A stretch of 64,000 nucleotides of DNA from Bacillus niameyensis (GCF_001375535.1 NZ_LN831197.1:4366660-4430659); one strand, 5' to 3'. Shown: positions 15,979 to 25,376, numbered from the stretch's first letter. Numbers and translations: made by a program. Notes: generated from the sequence alone by a model not told the origin.

Positions 15979-18306
15979 GTGAAATCTTCTTATTTTAAAT
16001 TAGCAGTATTTACGCTATCTGCCATGCTTTTAACAGCTTGTAATCCTAATACTGAAATAGAGAATAATTCAGCAGAAGAAAGTAAAGCTGCAGCTATGAC
16101 AATGGAGGATATGGATGAGGCGATTAGTGATATGGTCACTTATCAGAATGCTGACGAGTATAGCAATTGGAAAAATGAAAATCCAGTCTATATTGAGTTA
16201 AAAGGGAATGAAGCGATCTTTGATGATTCCCAAGCCTTGCTTCATTCTGAAGGAAATCTGACTATTAAAACGTCTGGTGTTTATGTTTTAAGCGGCGAGT
16301 GGGAAAATGGCCAAATTATTGTAGATGCGGAAGATAAAGGGACCGTAAAACTAGTTTTAAATGGAGTAGATATAAGCAGTGATAATAATGCTCCAATTTT
16401 TATTAAAAATGCGGAAAATACAATTATCTCTTTGCCTGAAGGAACAGAAAATACGATTACGGATGGAACGGATTATCAATTAGACGAAGCATCAGAAGGT
16501 GAGCCAGATGCGGCGCTATTTAGTAAAGATGATTTAACGATCAACGGGGAAGGTAAGCTAATCGTTAACGGAAATTATAATAATGGGATAAAGAGTAAGG
16601 ATAATTTGAAAATCACTGGTGGGAATATTGAAGTGACTGCCGTTGATGATGGGATTATCGGTCGGGATGTAGTTGCTGTCAAAGCTGGAAATATAAAGGT
16701 GAATGCCGGTGGAGATGGAATTAAATCAACGAATGACGAAAAAGAAAACAAAGGCGGTATCGTACTTCAAGGTGGGACATACAATATTGTCGCGGGTAGC
16801 GACGGAATGCAAGCTGCCACATCTGTCTACATTACCGATGGTTCCTATAACATTGTTTCTGGTGGAGGAAGTCCAGATAAAATTGAAGCTGAAGAACAAA
16901 GGCCTGATCCTTGGGGAGATTCTACAGAAGCGGCTACAGAGGAAGAAGATTCACCAAGTACGAAAGGGATCAAAGCCGAGAAGGTTCTAGCGGTAAGCGG
17001 CGGTACTTTTACAATTGATGCAATGGATGATGCCATTCATAGTAATGATCAAGTCGCTATTATCGACGGGGAGTTCGAAATTTCCACAGGTGATGATGGT
17101 GTCCATGCGGATTCTTCTCTCATTCTTGCTGGCGGAAAAATAAATATTACGAAAAGTTATGAAGGTGTCGAGAGTGCGCAGATTACGATTCTCGATGGTG
17201 AGATCCATATTACTTCCAGTGACGATGGAGTGAATGTGGGCGGTGGAAATGATGGCTCTGGTTTCGGAATGCCAAATGGTGGAGGTGGAATGCCGCCAAG
17301 AATGGAAGGGAATAGAGGCACAAATGGAAATGGCGAGGCTCCTCCGAATATAGATGCAGGTGAAGACGGAATGTCAACAGGTGAACAAGATAAGCCGGTA
17401 GCAAAAGACGGGGGAATGCCATCACAGAGCAGGCAAGACACGCAAGCAAACGAAGAAGGAAAAACAGCTACTAGTGATAGCACTAGCGGGGAAGTAGCAA
17501 GGGAGAATGGAAAACAGAGCACTGGGGAAGAAACTGAGGAAACGAAAGAGAGTGATGGAGGACTCATAATTCAAGGCGGTTATATCACGATCGATACGAA
17601 TGGTGATGGATTAGATTCAAACGGATCGATCACAATGACTGGTGGTACGGTGATCGTTAACGGTCCAACAAATAATGGCAATGGTTCGCTTGACTATGAT
17701 GAAAGCTTTGAAATTAGCGGAGGCACCTTAATTACTGCTGGGAGCTCTGGTATGGCAATGGCACCGTCAGAACAATCTACACAGAAGTCGATTTTAATGA
17801 CGTTCCCTGAAACAAAAAAAGCAGGTACGATTGTTCATCTTACAGGCCAGGCCGGGAATACGATCGCAACCTTTGTTCCTAGTAAAGACTATCAATCAGT
17901 TTTGATCAGCTCAGCCGAATTGAAACAGGGTGAAACGTACACTCTTTATTCTGGGGGCACAGCAACAGGGGAGAAACAAGATGGTTTATTTTTAGATGGG
18001 GAATATGAAGAAGGTACGAAAGTAGTCGACTTTACTATTTCAGAATCTGTAACGTGGCTGGATGAATCAGGTGTCACAACAGGTGGAAACTCGGGCCCTG
18101 GTGGAGGTTTTCCTAATGGAGGAGGAATGGGAGAGCAGCCACAAGGACAAGGACCTGGCGGGATGTTTAACGACCTTGATGAAGAAACTAATGAGAAGGT
18201 CCAGACGATAATGGAACAAGTACAGAACGGAACGATTACACAAGAAGAAGCTTCAGAAAAATTAGCTGAACTAGGTATTGAAGTACCGGGGCAAAGAAGA
18301 CAATAA
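15979..18306 (+). CDS. carbohydrate-binding-type lipoprotein (DUF4353-like)
   Basis: A 775-aa lipoprotein (lipobox LTAC, Cys21). Two blocks of short beta-helix-like repeats (about 60-420 and 530-590) recur as ITGGNIEVTAVDDGI, GGTFTIDAMDDAIHSND and similar, alternating G-G-T/I-I with D-D-G/A turns; this is the pattern of the cadherin-like/carbohydrate-binding DUF4353 family. Between them is a 110-residue insert rich in Gly, Met, Pro, Glu and Thr; a second Gly/Pro-rich stretch is near 695-725. GTG start with AAAGGATG upstream. Families of this kind often lie beside VTC/DUF4956 genes and a two-component system. Ligand unknown. Confidence 0.8.
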   Translation: MKSSYFKLAVFTLSAMLLTACNPNTEIENNSAEESKAAAMTMEDMDEAISDMVTYQNADEYSNWKNENPVYIELKGNEAIFDDSQALLHSEGNLTIKTSGVYVLSGEWENGQIIVDAEDKGTVKLVLNGVDISSDNNAPIFIKNAENTIISLPEGTENTITDGTDYQLDEASEGEPDAALFSKDDLTINGEGKLIVNGNYNNGIKSKDNLKITGGNIEVTAVDDGIIGRDVVAVKAGNIKVNAGGDGIKSTNDEKENKGGIVLQGGTYNIVAGSDGMQAATSVYITDGSYNIVSGGGSPDKIEAEEQRPDPWGDSTEAATEEEDSPSTKGIKAEKVLAVSGGTFTIDAMDDAIHSNDQVAIIDGEFEISTGDDGVHADSSLILAGGKINITKSYEGVESAQITILDGEIHITSSDDGVNVGGGNDGSGFGMPNGGGGMPPRMEGNRGTNGNGEAPPNIDAGEDGMSTGEQDKPVAKDGGMPSQSRQDTQANEEGKTATSDSTSGEVARENGKQSTGEETEETKESDGGLIIQGGYITIDTNGDGLDSNGSITMTGGTVIVNGPTNNGNGSLDYDESFEISGGTLITAGSSGMAMAPSEQSTQKSILMTFPETKKAGTIVHLTGQAGNTIATFVPSKDYQSVLISSAELKQGETYTLYSGGTATGEKQDGLFLDGEYEEGTKVVDFTISESVTWLDESGVTTGGNSGPGGGFPNGGGMGEQPQGQGPGGMFNDLDEETNEKVQTIMEQVQNGTITQEEASEKLAELGIEVPGQRRQ

Positions 18307-18319
18307 AGGGTTAACAAAG

Positions 18320-18351
18320 GGCGATACCAGATGAATAGGTATCGCCTTTTT
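18320..18351 (+). terminator. intrinsic terminator
   Basis: GGCGATACC (18320-18328) and GGTATCGCC (18338-18346) form a perfect 9-bp stem with a 9-nt loop, followed by TTTTT. Confidence 0.9.
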
Positions 18352-18384
18352 CTAAAATTGGTTTCCTAGAATCAATACAGCGTT

Positions 18385-19344
18385 TTAACTACTGCAGCCA
18401 CCGCCGCAACTGGAACAACTCGATCCTCCAGAGTCGCCGCCAGAATCACTGGAACTGCTACATGAAAATCCTGAACAGGTAGATCCTCCGCTGCTAGCAG
18501 ACGTCTTATAATATTCATTAGGAATTACATCATTCATCTGATCTTGAAATGTATTAGAACCCTGATCATGTAGTGAGTAAAAGACGGCTGCACCTGCGGC
18601 TAAATAAAATAATTGTGATTCAGGTGTTGATGAAGGTATTGGATTCGGTTCACTGTTTTCCTTCATCATTTGTTCGGATGATAATATTTCATTTTTTAAT
18701 TTCTGAATCAATTCCTTCTTAAGAGGAAGCTCCTCTTCATTATTCCGAAAATACTTCTGTAACAGTTCTGCATCTGTTAAGTTTCGAAAATCACCCATTA
18801 TATCAGGATCAATTGGATTTTTCAGAAATCCCTTCCAAATGATTCTACTATTAGGAGTAGATTTAAATAAGCTTAAATACACCCAGTCGAAAAAGCCTCT
18901 TTCACCTGGAATCGGGGTTACTTCCATATTTGGCGTATGATGCAATACCTCTCCATAAAAATTTTGGGAGAACTTGTCATAGTCTCTCGTAAACATAAGC
19001 ATCTCATGCCAAATTTCATCTACAGTGGGACTGAACATTGGCACTGATTTCAACAAACGATTCATAATAAAGTATCGTTTTAATTCAAAGAAGACCCATT
19101 CAAACTCATAATCTTTTACCTTTGGATGTTCTTGCATAAAGCGGCTTTTTACATCAGAAGCATAGAAACCTGGCAAAGCTTTATCCAAATCTTGGACGGT
19201 AAGTTTTAAACCTTCCATCTGTATGCCAAGATTGTCTGGAATAGGCAGTTCTTCAATACGTAACTTAGAACGTCTTCTTGACGCAATCATTTGAATAGCG
19301 ACAGCTGAAATAATAATGATAATAGCTATAATGAAGATTTCCAT
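18385..19344 (-). CDS. membrane-anchored protein with Cys/Ser/Gly tail
   Basis: A 319-aa protein with an N-terminal hydrophobic helix (about 2-22) and a basic stop (RRRSK). The middle part contains VDEIWHEMLMFTRDYDKF and LHHTP, resembling the His-containing motif of the glycine-rich-domain (DUF1399-like) family. The last 40 residues are almost only Ser, Gly and Cys, with five Cys. Such tails occur in poorly studied bacterial membrane proteins. A second hydrophobic patch lies near 245-255. It is monocistronic; function unknown. Confidence 0.6.
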   Translation of the reverse strand: MEIFIIAIIIIISAVAIQMIASRRRSKLRIEELPIPDNLGIQMEGLKLTVQDLDKALPGFYASDVKSRFMQEHPKVKDYEFEWVFFELKRYFIMNRLLKSVPMFSPTVDEIWHEMLMFTRDYDKFSQNFYGEVLHHTPNMEVTPIPGERGFFDWVYLSLFKSTPNSRIIWKGFLKNPIDPDIMGDFRNLTDAELLQKYFRNNEEELPLKKELIQKLKNEILSSEQMMKENSEPNPIPSSTPESQLFYLAAGAAVFYSLHDQGSNTFQDQMNDVIPNEYYKTSASSGGSTCSGFSCSSSSDSGGDSGGSSCSSCGGGCSS

Positions 19345-19484
19345 GGCTTTCCCTCCCTATTATATAAGCTATACGTTTACTATTAGGAAATGTTTCAAAA
19401 TCCTGGCATATTTAATTCTAGCTCTCTGAACGGCAAGTAAAATACCGTAAATGAAATGTTGGGGAAAAGTGTAGCCCGGGAATG

Positions 19485-19520
19485 TTACAAAATTGTAAGG
19501 ATGGAAGGTAAATTGTAAGG
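19485..19520 (+). promoter_or_regulatory. inverted-repeat operator of the Bce-type module
   Basis: TTACA-N4-TGTAA at 19485-19498 is a perfect 5-bp dyad, and the right half recurs as AATTGTAAGGAT at 19491 and 19511. It lies about 90-100 nt before the ATPase gene. This resembles the spaced dyad reported for Bce-type response regulators. A TATAGT at 19552 may be the -10. Confidence 0.55.
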
Positions 19521-19588
19521 ATAAGTTATGGTTAGACCCTTTAGGATCTTTTATAGTAAGAGATATAAAGGAAAACGAGGGATAATAA

Positions 19589-20365
19589 ATGGAAAAGGAT
19601 ATCGTTTTAGAAGCGAGCAATTTAAAAAAGACTTTTGGTTCCAAAGGGAATTTTCACACAGCATTGAATGACATTGAGCTGCAAGTTAATAAAGGTGAGT
19701 TTGTTGGGATAATGGGCCCATCAGGGGCAGGGAAATCAACGTTGTTAAATGTATTATCAACAATCGATGTCCCGACTTCGGGAGAAATCATGATTAATTG
19801 GAAAAATATCCTCCAATTGACAGAAGAAGAATTAGCTGATTTTAGAAGAGAAAAACTGGGGTTTATTTTTCAGGATTATAATTTAATAGAAACATTAACT
19901 GTAAAAGAAAATATAATTTTACCGCTTTCTTTATCGAATGCTTCCTATTTCGATATTGAAGAGAAACTGAGGAATGTAACGGAAACACTTGGGATCGAAA
20001 GTATTTTAAATTCCTATCCTGCCAATATTTCAGGAGGTCAGCAGCAAAGAACAGCTGTCGCAAGAGCAATAATTACGAATCCTAGTTTAATTTTCGCTGA
20101 TGAACCGACGGGAGCTTTAGATTCCAAATCTGCCTTTATATTACTCCAAACGTTGGAGCAATTAAATAAATCGCAAGAGGCAACAATCTTAATGGTTACA
20201 CATGATGCCTACGCAGCAAGCTTTGCTAATCGTGTCTTATTTATTAAGGATGGATCTATTTTTACTGAAATAAGAAAAGGAGAGCGAACTCGGAAACAAT
20301 TTTTTGGGCAAATTATTGATATCCTCGCAACAATTGGGGGAGGTGGGCATCATGACATTATTTGA
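19589..20365 (+). CDS. Bce-type ABC transporter ATPase
   Basis: A 258-aa ATP-binding subunit of the MacB/LolD/BceA class: Walker A GPSGAGKST (43-51), Q-loop FQDYNL, signature ISGGQQQR, Walker B LIFADEPTGALD, and H-loop THD. It pairs with the large permease encoded next, with which it overlaps by 14 nt. Bce-type transporters detect and remove cell-wall-active peptide antibiotics such as bacitracin from their lipid targets and signal to a partner kinase. The GAGGGATAATAA region upstream serves as the ribosome site. Confidence 0.9.
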   Translation: MEKDIVLEASNLKKTFGSKGNFHTALNDIELQVNKGEFVGIMGPSGAGKSTLLNVLSTIDVPTSGEIMINWKNILQLTEEELADFRREKLGFIFQDYNLIETLTVKENIILPLSLSNASYFDIEEKLRNVTETLGIESILNSYPANISGGQQQRTAVARAIITNPSLIFADEPTGALDSKSAFILLQTLEQLNKSQEATILMVTHDAYAASFANRVLFIKDGSIFTEIRKGERTRKQFFGQIIDILATIGGGGHHDII

Positions 20366-22271
20366 TTTAGCTAAAAAGAATTTAAAGAAGAACACGAAAC
20401 AATATTTACTTTATTTTTATCCGATGGTCCTTAGTGTCGTAATTTATTTTACTTTTGTGTCGCTTCAGTATAACAGGCAGATTATTGAATCGGCTACTGT
20501 TCTTGGAAAAGTGGAACCCGCTTTTTTGGCAGCATCTGTCATGCTATTAATCTTTTCAGCGATTTTTATTTGGTATTCAAATTCCTTTTTTACAAGAAAG
20601 CGAAAGAAGGAAGTGGCTTTATATTCACTATTCGGAATGAGAAAGAAACAAGTTGCAAAATTACTTTTCTATGAAAATCTAATTACTGGCTTTGTTGCTC
20701 TTCTTGTTGGAATTGTGATTGGAGCCCTCTTGTCGAAACTGTTTACGATGTTATTAATAAAATTAATGGGTTTTTCATTGAATGCTCATTTTGAACTATC
20801 TGTGGAAGCCGTTTTTCAAACGTTTATCGTGTTTGCTGGGATCATCGGGTTAACGTCTGCCCATAATTACTTGATGATTTATCGCTATACGTTAATTGAT
20901 TTGTTAAAAGCAGACAAACAAGGTGATAAACAGCGGAGAGGGTCAAAGGTTGCCGCACTATTATCACTTCTCTTTCTTGGGGCTGGCTATTACGTTTTGT
21001 TGTTACCTGTTGATGCAGGGATTTATAAGGAAATGGGGTTCACTGCAGTCCTTATATCATTGCTGCTCATTTTAATTGGAACATTTTTATTTATCCATTC
21101 TGCTTTTATTACTCTACTGGAATGGATTGGAAAAATGGGGAGAATTTATTTTAAAGGGACAAACTTAATTAGTGTTTCCCATCTGCGCTTTCGGATGAAA
21201 GGGAATGTCCTTATTCTTTCTGTGATTGCATCCTTAACGACTCTTACTCTGTTCGTTCTAGGGGCTATTTTCGGATTTCAACAAAACATTAATGATGAAC
21301 TGTCTAAAACTTATCCTTTAAGCATAATGTATACTTCTCAAAGTGAAGAAAGCGATGCCCGAATTGAAAAATTGATCAAAGAGAGCGGGGATCACCCAAT
21401 AGTGTTTGCTGAACAACTAGAGTATTTGGAGTTGGAGGGAGATTTATCCGCTTCAGGAAGATGGTTTGATCATATGCCTTTAATGCTAATTTCTGAAGAG
21501 GACTACAAGCGTTTGGCTGGAAAAATGGGATTAAATCCGATATCAAGTATTGGGCAAGATGGAGCTATTGTTTTTAATGATGGGGATTTGAATAGAAATT
21601 ACGACCCGTATACGGGAAAAGACGTTTTGTTATATGATCAAGGCAAGGTGAAAATTGAGGCATATGAAAAAGATCGACTGCTGAATTTGGATTATTCTAC
21701 ATTCCAATTGGTCATTGCCAACGAAAAATATGAGCAGTTGAAAGAACATGCTGAAATGAGAACAATGCAAATATATAAACTAAAAAATGAAAAAAAGATG
21801 GAAACACTAACCGCCGCAATTGAAAAAGAATTTTATGATAATATCCATGATGAATTTTTCCAGTTCTCTTCCTTCTATCAGGAATATCAAAAAGGGATTC
21901 AGACATACGGATTATTAATTTTCATTGGTGCCTTTTTGGGGATCGTTTTCATCCTGGCTACTGGCAGTATGTTGTACTACAAACAGCTGACAGAGGCAAC
22001 GGCTGATCAAGGACGTTATAAGATTTTAAGAAAAATTGGCATGGGCCGAAAACAAATGAAGGGAGCGATTGCCAAACAATTATTGCCGGTTTTTTTACTC
22101 CCTCTCATCATTGCGATTCCGAATAGTTCAGTCATTATGACAGCCCTTGCTAGATTTACTCATATGAATATGTTTCTGCCGTTTTTAACTATGATTGGTA
22201 TTTATATCGTTATCTATTTTGGATACTACGTAATCACATATAAGAAATATGATTCAATTGTGAATCATTAA
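20352..22271 (+). CDS. Bce-type ABC transporter permease
   Basis: A 639-aa FtsX-like permease. Helices are visible near 15-35, 55-75, 105-130, 150-170, 200-220, 230-250, 285-305 and, after the large extracellular loop of about 200 residues (310-520), three more at the C-terminus: the ten-helix BceB plan. The loop is the sensor and peptide-binding region in this family. The ATG at 20352 is preferred to 20304 because GGGAGGTGG sits 6 nt before it. It ends at a terminator shared with the kinase gene on the other strand. Confidence 0.9.
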   Translation: MTLFDLAKKNLKKNTKQYLLYFYPMVLSVVIYFTFVSLQYNRQIIESATVLGKVEPAFLAASVMLLIFSAIFIWYSNSFFTRKRKKEVALYSLFGMRKKQVAKLLFYENLITGFVALLVGIVIGALLSKLFTMLLIKLMGFSLNAHFELSVEAVFQTFIVFAGIIGLTSAHNYLMIYRYTLIDLLKADKQGDKQRRGSKVAALLSLLFLGAGYYVLLLPVDAGIYKEMGFTAVLISLLLILIGTFLFIHSAFITLLEWIGKMGRIYFKGTNLISVSHLRFRMKGNVLILSVIASLTTLTLFVLGAIFGFQQNINDELSKTYPLSIMYTSQSEESDARIEKLIKESGDHPIVFAEQLEYLELEGDLSASGRWFDHMPLMLISEEDYKRLAGKMGLNPISSIGQDGAIVFNDGDLNRNYDPYTGKDVLLYDQGKVKIEAYEKDRLLNLDYSTFQLVIANEKYEQLKEHAEMRTMQIYKLKNEKKMETLTAAIEKEFYDNIHDEFFQFSSFYQEYQKGIQTYGLLIFIGAFLGIVFILATGSMLYYKQLTEATADQGRYKILRKIGMGRKQMKGAIAKQLLPVFLLPLIIAIPNSSVIMTALARFTHMNMFLPFLTMIGIYIVIYFGYYVITYKKYDSIVNH

Positions 22272-22272
22272 G

Positions 22273-22303
22273 AAAGGACGTGGTCATCAGATCACGTCCT
22301 TTT
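22273..22303. terminator. terminator between permease and kinase
   Basis: AAAGGACGTG (22273-22282) pairs perfectly with CACGTCCTTT (22293-22302). The kinase stop codon (22292-22294) lies inside the right arm, so one hairpin serves both convergent genes. Confidence 0.8.
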
Positions 22304-23314
22304 GTAAGAGAATGGATTTAATTCCTCTCTAAAATGATCAACGGTTTTGGAAAAAGTAATGGAGGATTCTGTATAGGTTCCTTCCAACGAATGAATTTCC
22401 AACTGGTGTCCTAATTTACCGGCAATTGTTTTAGCAAGGTATAAGCCCATTCCAGTGGAAGCAGAAAATTGCCTTCCGTTTATTCCAGTGAAGCCTTTCT
22501 CGAAAACCCTTGGCAAATCTTCAGTGGAAATTCCAATTCCATTATCATGGATAATGATTTTTCTTTTATTTGTATCAATCTGGATGACAATTTCCCCATT
22601 GGGAGGAGTGTATTTTAATGAGTTTGATAGAATCTGATTTATGATAAATAGCAGTCCCTTTTTGTCAGTGAGGACTTCTAATGGGCTAAGGTTTAATTGT
22701 ACCTTGATTTTTTTTGATATGAATAATTTGCGATTTCCCTTTATGACTTCCTTAATGATGGATTCAGCATCCAACTCTTGAATAAAATAATCCTTACTAA
22801 AATCACTGGCTCGCGTGTAGTAAAGGGCTTGGTCAACTAAATGCTCAATTTTATCCATTTCCTCTTCTAAACTGTCCAGACTGGACTCGGATTCAAAGAT
22901 CATTTTACTAACAGAAATTGGGGTTTTGATCTCATGAACCCACGTAGTCATGTATTCATGCCATTCCTTTTCTTTACTTTTCAAACGGCCAATATCGTAT
23001 TCAAATTGCAGTTTTTGTGATTGCAATAAGTGTATGATCTTTTTTTCTTCAAAGTTGTGTGAGTTTGAGGGTTGCAAAATAATTCCAGCTTCTATTTGTT
23101 GCATTATTTCATGGAAAAAAGCTTTTTTTCTATGATAATCCAAAATCAAGTAGATGAAAAAAGGGCAGCTTATTATTACTAATAAATAGAGAAGGTTGCT
23201 AATATGTATCTGTAATTTTGGATCTAGTAATATGATTAAAGAAGTAAGTATCATGAATATAAAAAAAGTGAAGATCAAAAATCGTTGCTCAAAAAGATAT
23301 TGTTTCCATTTCAT
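22292..23314 (-). CDS. BceS-like intramembrane-sensing histidine kinase
   Basis: A 340-aa kinase with two helices (about 12-30 and 39-58) joined by only a few extracellular residues, so it cannot sense ligand directly; kinases of this type take their signal from the partner permease. H-box TTWVHEIKTP gives His127; N-box NQILSNSLKYT, G1 DNGIGI and G2 GMGLYLAK are present. Its ATG overlaps the regulator stop (ATGA). It faces the transporter genes convergently, so the module is two operons rather than one. Confidence 0.9.
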   Translation of the reverse strand: MKWKQYLFEQRFLIFTFFIFMILTSLIILLDPKLQIHISNLLYLLVIISCPFFIYLILDYHRKKAFFHEIMQQIEAGIILQPSNSHNFEEKKIIHLLQSQKLQFEYDIGRLKSKEKEWHEYMTTWVHEIKTPISVSKMIFESESSLDSLEEEMDKIEHLVDQALYYTRASDFSKDYFIQELDAESIIKEVIKGNRKLFISKKIKVQLNLSPLEVLTDKKGLLFIINQILSNSLKYTPPNGEIVIQIDTNKRKIIIHDNGIGISTEDLPRVFEKGFTGINGRQFSASTGMGLYLAKTIAGKLGHQLEIHSLEGTYTESSITFSKTVDHFREELNPFSYKRT

Positions 23315-23985
23315 TGTAATAGATATCCTTGTCTTTTTTTCGTAATGATGGCGTCTGCTTTGCCAATCTCTTTAAGCTTTCTTCGAAGACGAGTCATATT
23401 GACGGTAAGTGTATTGTCATCAATAAATTGTTCATCTTCCCATAATGCCCGCATGATTTCATCTCGAGAAATGATCTGTCCAGATTTTTTCATTAGAAGG
23501 TATAAAATTTGAAATTCATTTCTTGAAAGGGAAACCTCTTTCTCAAGGAAGGACACAAAGGAATTTTGCAAATTAAGAGTAAGTTCTCCCACTGTAAGTA
23601 TGTCATTTTCTTTATTTTGAATGAAACTGGATCGTCGTAGAACAGCGTTTATTTTGGCGACTAACACTTCAAGTGAAAATGGTTTTTGAATATAATCGTC
23701 TGCCCCCATATTCATCGCCATCACTATATCCATACTTTGCGAACGTGATGATATGATTATGACCGGTACATCTGAAATCTGGCGAAGCTTGCTGCACCAA
23801 TAAAAACCATCCCTTCCAGGTAAATTAATATCTAAAAGGATGAGATGTGGGCTTTCTTTTAACATTTGCTCGACAATTTTCTCGAAATTCTCTACAATAA
23901 CAGGTTGGAAATTCCATTTAGCTAAATACTGCCCGATCAATGTTCTGATTTTATTGTCATCTTCAATAATTAAAATTTTGTACAT
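23311..23985 (-). CDS. BceR-like response regulator
   Basis: A 224-aa OmpR-family regulator: EDD at 8-10, phospho-acceptor Asp52 (LLDINLPGRDG), Lys in IQKPF, and a winged helix after about residue 125. The ATG at 23985 has AAGGGTGAT upstream; the GTG nine bases earlier touches that site and is less likely. A TATACT about 20 nt upstream is a possible -10. Expected to activate the transporter pair through the dyad at 19485. Confidence 0.9.
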   Translation of the reverse strand: MYKILIIEDDNKIRTLIGQYLAKWNFQPVIVENFEKIVEQMLKESPHLILLDINLPGRDGFYWCSKLRQISDVPVIIISSRSQSMDIVMAMNMGADDYIQKPFSLEVLVAKINAVLRRSSFIQNKENDILTVGELTLNLQNSFVSFLEKEVSLSRNEFQILYLLMKKSGQIISRDEIMRALWEDEQFIDDNTLTVNMTRLRRKLKEIGKADAIITKKRQGYLLQ

Positions 23986-24128
23986 GATTATCACCCTTTT
24001 TAGTATAGCAAATACGGGGGATAGAATGGGGAAAGTCGTAAGAATCGCTACTTAAACTACTTTAGTAATTGATCAATAATAAGCATTTCTTTTTGTATTT
24101 TCAATGTACTTAAGGATACATAAATTAT

Positions 24129-24407
24129 GTCTTTGATCATCGCTCTCGGAGACAAAATCCCGAAATTTATTGTAAAAAAGTCTCTGAGGGAGGTGATCAG
24201 AGACAAAAGACGGGAGAAAAAGTAAAATATGTCTTTGATCGTTGCTCTCGGAGACAAAATCCCGAAATTTATTGTAAAAAAGTCTCTGAGGGAGATGATC
24301 AGAGACAAAAGACGGGAGAAAAAGTAAAATATGTCTTTGATCGTTGCTCTCGGAGACAAAATTCTGAAAATTTCCAAGAAGGGGTCTTTGACTAATCAGT
24401 CAGAGAC
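24129..24407. repeat. tandem array of dyads at 51-bp spacing (array 2)
   Basis: Dyads of 24-25 nt begin at 24129, 24180, 24231, 24282, 24333 and 24384: exactly 51 bp each. Two forms alternate, one like GTCTTTGATC...GGAGAC and one with arms GTCTCTGA/TCAGAGAC, so the sequence repeats every 102 nt. The dyad sequence is the same family as array 1 but the 26-nt linkers are different. It lies between the end of the NERD gene and the start of the Bce regulator. The 106-codon minus-strand frame here is repeat translation. Confidence 0.9.
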
Positions 24408-24416
24408 GGAAATTTT

Positions 24417-25325
24417 TTATTTAAAATAGGTCCATCTATTTAAGTAGATTTGTTTGAAGTTTTTCTGCAAAATACGGGATATTCTCTTTTTTGAGGAGAC
24501 TATTTTACACCAGTCGTGTATCAGCCCTGTTGTCATTTTTTCATTAGGAAATAGGAGTTGAAATTCATTGGCGCTTCGTATGACTGCTTCAGTAACGCTT
24601 TCCTTAGTATGACAGTTTTGACAGATACAGGCACTTCCTGAAATGGATACCAAAAAGGAATGACAGTTTTTACAAACTATTCCCTTACGCAAAGAATGAT
24701 AATTATAGGATGGTAATTTTGAAAAACGAGAATCATCCATATGCAAAGACACAAGTTTTTCAGCCAATAGTTTATGTTGCCTTGTTAGTTTAGACTGTGT
24801 TGCATCAACCTTTTGCAAAGTGCGGTGAACTTGTCCAGGGAAGATCAATGGTAAGTCCATAGGTGCCTGATATAACGTGAATTCGGGGTTTATAAAAACA
24901 ACGGAATCAACGATGGGGAGTTTATGGCCAAGTAGGTGAAGTAATCGGTTTAATAGTGAGTTGTTTTTTCTTAATTGATTCAGCGGGTTATTAATTTCGA
25001 TTTTATTCATTGTGTACATTTTATCTGATTCGTAATAATAGTCCCCGGAATTGTTCTTTACTTCGAAAGGGTAAATGATTTCAGAGGTAATGATCAATGT
25101 ATCAATTTGAAATGTTGAATTGTTCACTTCCAGGAGCAGATCATTCAATATAATGCAATCACATTCCAATTTTTCTGTCATAGAATCAAACATGATTTCG
25201 CCTTCGTATCCTTTTAGTAAGTTGAGGTAATAGCGTTTATCTTCTTCGGATAAAGACATGCGTGTGTTTAAAAATTTTAGAGCTTTTAAAGTTGTAGATT
25301 CAGTGCGGGGCTTGCCAATGATCAA
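24417..25325 (-). CDS. NERD-domain protein with zinc ribbon
   Basis: A 302-aa protein. Residues about 30-150 form a NERD (nuclease-related) domain: GYEGEIMFD, CDCIILNDLLLEVNN, FQIDTLIIT and PFEVKN, the last giving the restriction-endonuclease-like E-x-K. After about residue 210 there are two Cys pairs, CKNC and CQNC, a probable zinc ribbon. Nuclease activity is inferred only. The TTG at 25325 is preferred to the GTG at 25337: AAAGGTGG stands 8 nt before the TTG, and homologues begin with a similar MII-KPR. No conserved partner is adjacent. Confidence 0.8.
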   Translation of the reverse strand: MIIGKPRTESTTLKALKFLNTRMSLSEEDKRYYLNLLKGYEGEIMFDSMTEKLECDCIILNDLLLEVNNSTFQIDTLIITSEIIYPFEVKNNSGDYYYESDKMYTMNKIEINNPLNQLRKNNSLLNRLLHLLGHKLPIVDSVVFINPEFTLYQAPMDLPLIFPGQVHRTLQKVDATQSKLTRQHKLLAEKLVSLHMDDSRFSKLPSYNYHSLRKGIVCKNCHSFLVSISGSACICQNCHTKESVTEAVIRSANEFQLLFPNEKMTTGLIHDWCKIVSSKKRISRILQKNFKQIYLNRWTYFK

Positions 25326-25376
25326 GGGATGAACCACCTTTCTTTTGGATTTATTGATAAGGGAGATTTATATTGA

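Noticed and set aside
17157-17567. A 136-codon Pro/Ser-rich frame opposite the DUF4353-like gene
   Set aside because: Antisense shadow of the Gly-rich insert; its composition follows from the sense strand.
19589-23985. Simple drug-efflux ABC pair
   Set aside because: The ten-helix permease with a 200-residue loop and a loopless kinase fit the Bce-type sensing and resistance module instead.
24057-24377. A 106-codon minus-strand frame between the Bce regulator and the NERD gene
   Set aside because: Entirely inside array 2; the peptide is a 34-residue repeat.
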